A DNA stretch of 7,317 bases, from assembly GCA_014860725.1 (NCBI GenBank), contig JACZJD010000813.1, positions 1-7,317 on the forward strand, given 5' to 3'. This DNA is from Aquamicrobium sp. GTDB lineage: Bacteria > Pseudomonadota > Alphaproteobacteria > Rhizobiales > Rhizobiaceae. Numbering within the stretch: the first letter of the stretch is position 1; each line of letters opens with the position of its first letter. The translations under genes and the position numbers were made by a program. Below are positions 1 through 5,257 of this stretch, piece after piece. Below the pieces are notes generated by a model. It was not told the origin of the DNA and made no database searches. It worked only from the letters and a program-made list of their open reading frames with translations.

Positions 1-2715
1 CTCGACGCCCTGTTCGACCGGCCCGCCGATGCGCGCATCGAGGCGCTGATCGGCGAGATCGCCCGTCTCGGCGACGTCGAGGAGCTGTCCGAGGCGGAAC
101 TGATGCAGGCGCTGCGCGAGCTGAAGGGCGACGCGCATTTCCTGATCGCGCTCGCCGATCTCGCCGGCGAGGCGGACGCGGCGAAGACGGTGCGCCGGCT
201 GAGCCGGCTCGCCGATGCCTGCGTCTCGGCGGGCGTGAACTTCCTGCTGCGCGATGCCCACCGCACCGGGAAGCTCGCCCTGCCCGATCCGTCCCGCCCC
301 GGCGAGGGGTCCGGCTGGATCGTGCTCGGCATGGGCAAGCTCGGCGCGCACGAGCTGAACTTCTCGTCCGACATCGACCTCATCGTCTTCTTCGACCCGC
401 ACGCGCCGGCCATCGCCGAGCCCTACGAGGCGACCGACCTCTTCGCGCGGCTGACCAAGCGGCTCGTCCGCCTCCTGCAGGACCGGACCGAGAACGGCTA
501 CGTCTTCCGCACCGACCTCCGCCTGCGGCCCGACCCCGGCTCGACGCCGCTCGCCATCCCCGTTGGCGCGGCGCTCGTCTACTACGAGAGCCGCGGCCAG
601 AACTGGGAGCGCGCCGCGATGATCAAGGCGCGGCCCGTCGCCGGCGACCTCACCGCCGGGGCCGCGTTCCTCGCCGAGCTCACGCCCTATGTCTGGCGCA
701 AATACATGGACTTCGCGGCCATCGCCGATGTCCACTCCATCAAGCGCCAGATCCACGCCCACAAGGGCCACGGCGAGGTCGCCGTGAAGGGCCACAACGT
801 CAAGCTCGGGCGCGGCGGCATCCGCGAGATCGAGTTCTTCGTCCAGACGCAGCAGCTCATCGCCGGCGGCCGCTTCCCCGTCCTGCGCGGGCGCGAGACG
901 GTCGAGATGCTGCAGGCGCTGGCCAGGGGCGGCTGGATCACGCCGGAGGCGTGCGAGGCGCTTGGCCGCCAATACTGGTTCCTGCGCGACGTCGAGCATG
1001 CCATCCAGATGGTCGCCGACGAGCAGACCCATACCCTGCCGGAGGACGATGAGGGGCTGGAGCGCATCGCCCGCATGCTCGGCTTCGCCGATGCTGCCGC
1101 CTTCTCCTCCGTCTTCCGCGCCTCGCTGCATCTGGTCGAGAGCCACTATGCGGCGCTGTTCGAGGCCGCGCCGCAGCTTTCGCGCGGCGTCGGTAACCTC
1201 GTCTTCACCGGCGACGTGGACGACCCGTCCACGCTCGAAACGCTGTCGGAGCTGGGCTTCCAGCGCCCGAGCGACATCTGCCGCGTCATCCGCACCTGGC
1301 ATTTCGGCCGCTATCGCGCGACGCAATCGGCCGAGGCGCGAGAACGGCTGACGGAGCTGACGCCCGCACTCCTCGAAACCTTCGGCCGCACCAAGCGCGC
1401 CGACGAGGCGCTGATGCGCTTCGACGAGTTCCTGTCGGGCCTGCCGGCCGGCATCCAGCTCTTCTCGCTGCTCCAGTCGAACCCGGCGCTGCTCGACCTC
1501 ATCGCCACCATCATGGGGGCGGCCCCCCGCCTTGCCGCCATCATCACCCGCCGGCCGCATGTCTTCGACGGCCTCCTCGATCCGGGCCTGATGTCGGAGC
1601 TGCCGAACAAGGCCTATCTCTCCGAGCGCCTCGACGCCTTCCTCCAGGGCGCGGAGTTGCACGAGGAGAAGCTCGACCGGCTGCGCATCTTCGCCGCCGA
1701 GCAGAAGTTTCTGATCGGCGTGCGGCTCCTGACCGGCGCGATCGACGCCGTGCGCGCCGGCAAGGCCTTCTCCGATCTCGCGGACCTGACGATAGGCGCG
1801 GCGCTCGACGCGGTGAAGGCGGAGTTCGCGCTCCGCCACGGCCGGGTCGCGGGCGGGCAGGTGGCCATCCTCGGCATGGGCAAGCTCGGCAGCCGCGAGC
1901 TCACGGCCGGCTCCGACGTCGACCTGATCCTGCTCTACGACCACGAGGAGGGGGCCGAGGAATCCGACGGCGACAAGCCGCTCGCCCCGTCGCACTACTA
2001 TGCACGGCTGACCCAGCGGCTCATCGCCGCCGTCTCCGCGCCCACGGCCGAGGGCGTGCTCTACGAGCTCGATCTGAGGCTGCGTCCCTCGGGCAACAAG
2101 GGGCCGGTCGCCACGCACGTCGCATCCTTCCGCAAGTACCAGCGCGAGGAGGCGTGGACGTGGGAGCACATGGCGCTGACGCGCGCCCGCGCCGTCGCCG
2201 GCGACAAGGCGCTCTGCGAGGCGGTCGAGGCCGACGTGGCGGACATCATCGCCCGGCCGCGCGACGCGGCCAAGGTCTTCGCCGACGCGGTCGAGATGCG
2301 CGCCACCATCGCGGCGGAAAAACCCCCGCGCGACATCTGGGACCTGAAGCTCATCGCCGGCGGCCAGATCGACCTCGAATTCATCGCGCAATGCGCGCGG
2401 CTGACCGGAAACATCGTCGAGGACGTATGGCCGCCGACCTCGACCGGCGATGCGCTCGCGCGCCTCGCGCCCGGCTTCTCGACGGCGCAGGCGCGCGACG
2501 ATCTCGTCGCCGCCTACGGGCTCTATTTGTCGCTGACGCAGATCGTGCGCCTGTGCCTGACCGGCCCGCTCGATCCCGACGACGTACCGCCGGGCCTGGC
2601 CGACCTGCTGCTGCGCAGCACCGACCTGCCTGATCTTTCGGTGCTGGAGGCGCATATCTGCGACACGGCCGGCCGCGTCGAGGGGCATTTCCGGGCGCTG
2701 CTCAGCGCCCGCTGA
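1..2715 (+). CDS. glnE: Bifunctional glutamine synthetase adenylyltransferase / adenylyl-removing enzyme GlnE (5' partial)
   Basis: GlnE attaches AMP to a tyrosine of glutamine synthetase when nitrogen is plentiful and removes it when nitrogen is scarce, under control of glutamine and PII protein; it is cytoplasmic. The frame is open from base 1 to the TGA at 2713-2715 (904 codons visible), so the ATG at 103 is internal and the start lies upstream. Two tandem nucleotidyltransferase modules are visible. The first (deadenylylase) has GMGKLG followed by SSDIDL, with the paired Asp at visible residues 124 and 126, then RTDLRLRPDPGS, and GGIREIEFF near residue 272. The second (adenylyltransferase) repeats GMGKLG, then GSDVDL with Asp 639 and 641, LDLRLRPSG, and GGQIDLEF near 785-793. 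Both catalytic Asp pairs are intact. Comparing these positions with E. coli GlnE suggests about 50-90 N-terminal residues are missing. It converges on the kinase gene, 12 bases away. The family assignment is very secure. Confidence 0.97.
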   Translation, partial: LDALFDRPADARIEALIGEIARLGDVEELSEAELMQALRELKGDAHFLIALADLAGEADAAKTVRRLSRLADACVSAGVNFLLRDAHRTGKLALPDPSRPGEGSGWIVLGMGKLGAHELNFSSDIDLIVFFDPHAPAIAEPYEATDLFARLTKRLVRLLQDRTENGYVFRTDLRLRPDPGSTPLAIPVGAALVYYESRGQNWERAAMIKARPVAGDLTAGAAFLAELTPYVWRKYMDFAAIADVHSIKRQIHAHKGHGEVAVKGHNVKLGRGGIREIEFFVQTQQLIAGGRFPVLRGRETVEMLQALARGGWITPEACEALGRQYWFLRDVEHAIQMVADEQTHTLPEDDEGLERIARMLGFADAAAFSSVFRASLHLVESHYAALFEAAPQLSRGVGNLVFTGDVDDPSTLETLSELGFQRPSDICRVIRTWHFGRYRATQSAEARERLTELTPALLETFGRTKRADEALMRFDEFLSGLPAGIQLFSLLQSNPALLDLIATIMGAAPRLAAIITRRPHVFDGLLDPGLMSELPNKAYLSERLDAFLQGAELHEEKLDRLRIFAAEQKFLIGVRLLTGAIDAVRAGKAFSDLADLTIGAALDAVKAEFALRHGRVAGGQVAILGMGKLGSRELTAGSDVDLILLYDHEEGAEESDGDKPLAPSHYYARLTQRLIAAVSAPTAEGVLYELDLRLRPSGNKGPVATHVASFRKYQREEAWTWEHMALTRARAVAGDKALCEAVEADVADIIARPRDAAKVFADAVEMRATIAAEKPPRDIWDLKLIAGGQIDLEFIAQCARLTGNIVEDVWPPTSTGDALARLAPGFSTAQARDDLVAAYGLYLSLTQIVRLCLTGPLDPDDVPPGLADLLLRSTDLPDLSVLEAHICDTAGRVEGHFRALLSAR

Positions 2716-2727
2716 GGACAACGCCGC

Positions 2728-5049
2728 TCAGGCCGCCTTCTTCATCGGCGTGCGGGCCGGGATGCGCACCGACACGATGGTGCCGACGCCCTCGGTGGAG
2801 CGGATCTTGAGCGCGCCGCCATGCAGCTCGGCGAGGCTTCGCGAGATCGCCAGCCCCAGCCCCGAGCCGGTGTGGTTCTTGGAGAACTGGTTCTGCACCT
2901 GCTCGAAGGGGCGGCCGAGCTTCCGGAGCGCATCCTTCGGGATGCCGCAACCGGTGTCCTCGATGGTCAGCATGATCGCGCCCGCCACCTTGCGCGCCCG
3001 GAGCGTGATGCGCCCGCCATGGCCGGTGAACTTGACGGCGTTGGACAGGAGGTTGATGGCGATCTGCTTGATCGCGCGCCGGTCGGCGTAGAGCACCATG
3101 TCGTCGGCGATCTGTGTATCGAGCGTGATCGACTTCTCCGCCGCCTGCAGCGCCACCACGCGCACCGTCTCGCTGATGAGCGGGTTGAGGTCGATGCCCT
3201 CGCGCTCGATGGAGAACTGGCCGGCCTCGATCTTCGACATGTCGAGAATGTCGTTGATGACGCCCAGCAGATACGAGCCCGCGGAGTGGATGTCCTTGAT
3301 GTATTCGTCGTACTTCTCCGAGCCGAGCGGGCCGAAATAGGCCTGCTGCATCATCTCCGAGAAGCCGATGATGGCGTTGAGCGGCGTGCGCAGCTCATGG
3401 CTCATATTGGCGAGGAACTCGGACTTGGCGCGGTTCGCCGCCTCCGCGCGCTCGGTCTCGCGCATGTACTTGCGGTTGAGCTCCACCAGCTCGGCCGTGC
3501 GCTCGCCCTCGGCCTTGCGGGCAAGCGACAGGTCGTGGATCGTCGCCATCAGCCGCCGCTCGCTGTCCACCAGCTTTTCCTGGTGCTGCTTCAGCTGGGT
3601 GATGTCGGCGCCCACCGACACCATGCCGCCGTCGCGGGTCGTCAGCTCGTTGACCTGGAGCCAGCGGCCATCGGCAAGCTGGCGCTCCCACGTCGCGCCG
3701 CCCGAGGGGCCGTTGGGATTGGCGAGCCGCCGCTCGCTGGCGAGCGGCGTCATGCGCTTCTCGATGACGCTGCGCGGCGTGCCGGGAACCACGTCCTCGT
3801 CGGTCAGGCCGGTGTCCTGCTGGTACTTGGAGTTGCACATCACGAGGTTCTGTGCCGCATCCCACAGCACGAAGGATTCCGAGATGCTTTCGATGGCGGT
3901 GCGCAGCCGCATGTCGGCGGTCTCGGAGCGCTGCGCCAGCGTGCGCTGCTCGGTGACGTCGACGGCGATGCCGATCAGGTGGAGGTCGGTGGCGTCGGGG
4001 TCGCTCACCTGCGCCTTGGCCCTGATCCACACCCACTGGCCGTCGGCCCGTCGCATGCGGAACACATGGTCGATCTGGTCGACCTCGCGCGCCATGATGC
4101 GGTTGGCCATCTCGAAGAGGTCGCCGTCCTCCTCGTGGATGATCTCGGCGACGGCCCCGAAGGACAGCATCGCCTCCGACGGCTCGTAGCCCAGCATCTC
4201 GTACATCGAGCGCGACCAGTACATGCGGCCGCGCACCATGTCCCAGTCCCATAGGCCGCAGCGCCCGCGCACCAGCGCCATGTCCACCCGCTCGTGCGCT
4301 TCCATGTAGAGCCGGTCCGCGGCCTGCGCCCGCGCGGCCTGGCTGAAATAGGCGTAGAGGATGATGAGCAGCACCGCCGCCGTCGCGACATAGAGCGTGA
4401 CGTTGAAGGTCGCGGTGTCACGCCACTCGGCAAAAACGTCGTCCTTCGCGATCATCGCCACCGCCGCGCCCTGCCGTGCGTCGAAGAGGCTGACCGCCGC
4501 GTACCACGGCTCGTCGCCGACCTTGACATCCATGACGCCGGCGCGCGCGCCGAACAGGATCAGCGGCTGGCCGCCGGAAAGGAAGCTTTCGAGCGGCTGG
4601 CCGATCCAGTTCGCCGACGACGCGGTCGCGGCCCGCACCACGAGGTCGCCGTCCGTGACGAGCAGGACATGGTCGCGCCCCAGCGCGCCCGAGGCGAGGG
4701 CCTCGTCGATCACGGCGCTCCATGCCTCCGCGTCGGCGTCCCCGGCCAGCGCCGCGGCATGGGCGAGCTGGCCCGCCGCCAGCGACAGCACGCCCCTGGC
4801 CGCGCGCTCGACGTCGTCGCGGTCGTTCATCAGCGCGAGGAAGCGCGTCGCCGCGACCACCACCAGAAAGACGACGATGAGAACCGGGATCAGCCGCCGC
4901 AGGAACGGCTCGGCGGCCAGCAGCCGCCGGTAGGCGGGTTCGGCGATCAGCCTGGCATTGCCCATGAGGCCCGCGCTTGCGCGCTTCACCGCCGTGCGGC
5001 GGGCATGAAAACTCCCTCCGGTCGCGCCCCACGCGTCCGCCTTCGCCAT
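2728..5049 (-). CDS. pleC: Membrane-bound double-PAS sensor histidine kinase, PleC/DivJ (PdhS) family, probable PleC
   Basis: This is a 773-residue hybrid-free sensor kinase. Residues about 54-72 and 217-236 are hydrophobic membrane spans enclosing a periplasmic domain of about 140 residues with a PDC/PAS-like look. Two cytoplasmic PAS domains follow (about 257-370, starting GLWDWD and ending in a PAC-like GIAVDVTEQR; and about 381-487), then a charged coiled-coil linker. The HisKA domain carries the phospho-acceptor in SHELRTPLNAI (His551). The ATPase domain has the N box (NLLSNAVKF, about 666-674), DTGCGIP (about 698-704) and GSGLGLAIS (about 728-736), so it looks catalytically complete. 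No receiver domain is present. The stretch after the His (GFSEMM, FGPLG, INDILDMSKIEAG) is the signature of the PleC/DivJ/PdhS kinases that act on DivK in the CtrA cell-cycle network of alphaproteobacteria. The two-span periplasmic architecture and length fit PleC best, but DivJ or another PdhS paralogue is not excluded. The ATG at 5049 is chosen because GGAGAG lies 6 nt upstream; an in-frame ATG at 5109 would add 20 residues but has no comparable site. Confidence 0.9.
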   Translation of the reverse strand: MAKADAWGATGGSFHARRTAVKRASAGLMGNARLIAEPAYRRLLAAEPFLRRLIPVLIVVFLVVVAATRFLALMNDRDDVERAARGVLSLAAGQLAHAAALAGDADAEAWSAVIDEALASGALGRDHVLLVTDGDLVVRAATASSANWIGQPLESFLSGGQPLILFGARAGVMDVKVGDEPWYAAVSLFDARQGAAVAMIAKDDVFAEWRDTATFNVTLYVATAAVLLIILYAYFSQAARAQAADRLYMEAHERVDMALVRGRCGLWDWDMVRGRMYWSRSMYEMLGYEPSEAMLSFGAVAEIIHEEDGDLFEMANRIMAREVDQIDHVFRMRRADGQWVWIRAKAQVSDPDATDLHLIGIAVDVTEQRTLAQRSETADMRLRTAIESISESFVLWDAAQNLVMCNSKYQQDTGLTDEDVVPGTPRSVIEKRMTPLASERRLANPNGPSGGATWERQLADGRWLQVNELTTRDGGMVSVGADITQLKQHQEKLVDSERRLMATIHDLSLARKAEGERTAELVELNRKYMRETERAEAANRAKSEFLANMSHELRTPLNAIIGFSEMMQQAYFGPLGSEKYDEYIKDIHSAGSYLLGVINDILDMSKIEAGQFSIEREGIDLNPLISETVRVVALQAAEKSITLDTQIADDMVLYADRRAIKQIAINLLSNAVKFTGHGGRITLRARKVAGAIMLTIEDTGCGIPKDALRKLGRPFEQVQNQFSKNHTGSGLGLAISRSLAELHGGALKIRSTEGVGTIVSVRIPARTPMKKAA

Positions 5050-5055
5050 GAACGG

Positions 5056-5061
5056 CTCTCC
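5056..5061 (-). promoter_or_regulatory. Ribosome binding site deciding the kinase start
   Basis: On the minus strand the sequence reads GGAGAG, then 6 nt, then ATG at 5049. This is a strong Shine-Dalgarno match at good spacing. The alternative in-frame ATG at 5109 is preceded by GATTCCTT, with no purine-rich match, so the shorter 773-residue protein beginning MAKADAWG is preferred over the 793-residue version. Confidence 0.75.
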
Positions 5062-5098
5062 GATTGTCCCTCTGGTGATCCGGCAACGCCGCACGCCC

Positions 5099-5128
5099 GA
5101 ATCATCCATAAGGAATCAGACGTGATTC
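5099..5128. promoter_or_regulatory. Cluster of three GANTC (CcrM-type methylation) sites upstream of the kinase
   Basis: GAATC at 5099-5103, GAATC at 5113-5117 and GATTC at 5124-5128 lie 50-79 bases upstream of the preferred kinase ATG. The last two form the arms of a perfect 6-bp inverted repeat, GAATCA-GACG-TGATTC (5113-5128). GANTC is the target of the cell-cycle-regulated adenine methyltransferase CcrM in alphaproteobacteria, and its methylation state in promoters is known to affect transcription of some cell-cycle genes. The sites are seen directly; a regulatory role is inference. If translation began at 5109, the first site would be coding. Confidence 0.5.
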
Positions 5129-5171
5129 GGCCTGTCCAGTGGGGCGGATGGAAAAGTTACGAAATCGTTGC

Positions 5172-5214
5172 GGGGGTAGGGGAGTAAGGGAGTAAGGGAG
5201 TAAGGGAGTAAGGG
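5172..5214 (+). other. G-quadruplex-like motif
   Basis: The plus strand carries six consecutive runs of at least three G (5172-5176, 5179-5182, 5188-5190, 5196-5198, 5204-5206, 5212-5214). They are separated by loops of 2, 5, 5, 5 and 5 bases, the last four all AGTAA. This satisfies the usual pattern of four G-runs with loops of 1-7 bases several times over. The G-rich strand is the template strand for both flanking genes, so their RNA would carry the C-rich complement. Folding in the cell is not shown. Confidence 0.6.
5181..5212. repeat. Four perfect tandem copies of GGAGTAAG
   Basis: Four exact, adjacent 8-bp units start at 5181, 5189, 5197 and 5205. A degraded unit precedes them (5173-5180, GGGGTAGG) and a partial one follows (5213 onward, GGAAG). 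The array lies wholly in the intergenic region between the end of pepN and the start of the kinase gene. Its length of 8 bp per unit and perfect identity make it prone to slippage, so copy number may differ between strains. Confidence 0.95.
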
Positions 5215-5253
5215 AAGCGATCTACTCCTTTACTCCCCTAATTCCCTACTCCC
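5188..5253. repeat. Long imperfect inverted repeat (hairpin) after pepN
   Basis: The arms 5188-5214 and 5227-5253 are 27 bases each around a 12-base loop (5215-5226). Read as minus-strand RNA, they pair over the full 27 positions with three mismatches (two A-C, one T-C) and two G-U wobbles. The innermost 11 positions have one mismatch. The right arm is a decayed, inverted version of the GGAGTAAG repeat. The hairpin begins just after the pepN stop codon and could end or stabilise the pepN transcript. No run of U follows it on the minus strand, so it is not a standard intrinsic terminator. Confidence 0.7.
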
Positions 5254-5257
5254 TTCT

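Noticed and set aside
2712..2731. Inverted repeat CTGAG/CTCAG enclosing both stop codons, as a bidirectional terminator
   Set aside because: The stem is only 5 bp with a 10-base loop and no U-run, and three of the five bases are the stop codons themselves, so symmetry is partly forced.
2821..4254. Long plus-strand open frame of 477 codons antisense to the kinase
   Set aside because: Its product is low-complexity, rich in Arg, Ala, His, Leu and Asp, with no recognisable domain. It mirrors the codon bias of the well-supported kinase gene on the other strand, which is typical of GC-rich DNA.
5110..5138. Possible sigma-70 promoter for the kinase (TGGACA on the minus strand at 5138-5133)
   Set aside because: The -35-like hexamer matches TTGACA at five of six positions, but no convincing -10 is found 16-19 bases downstream (TTCCTT, TCCTTA and CCTTAT are poor), so no promoter is called.
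4294..5187. Plus-strand open frame of 297 codons antisense to the kinase N-terminus, running into the intergenic region
   Set aside because: The product is Arg-rich and unrecognisable, without a ribosome binding site that I could see; it is explained as a shadow of the kinase reading frame.
5172..5253. CRISPR array
   Set aside because: The units are 8 bp and directly abut with no spacers, so this is a simple tandem repeat.
5110..5257. CtrA binding site (TTAA-N7-TTAA) upstream of the kinase
   Set aside because: No TTAA pair occurs in this stretch; GTTAC at 5156-5160 is too weak a match.
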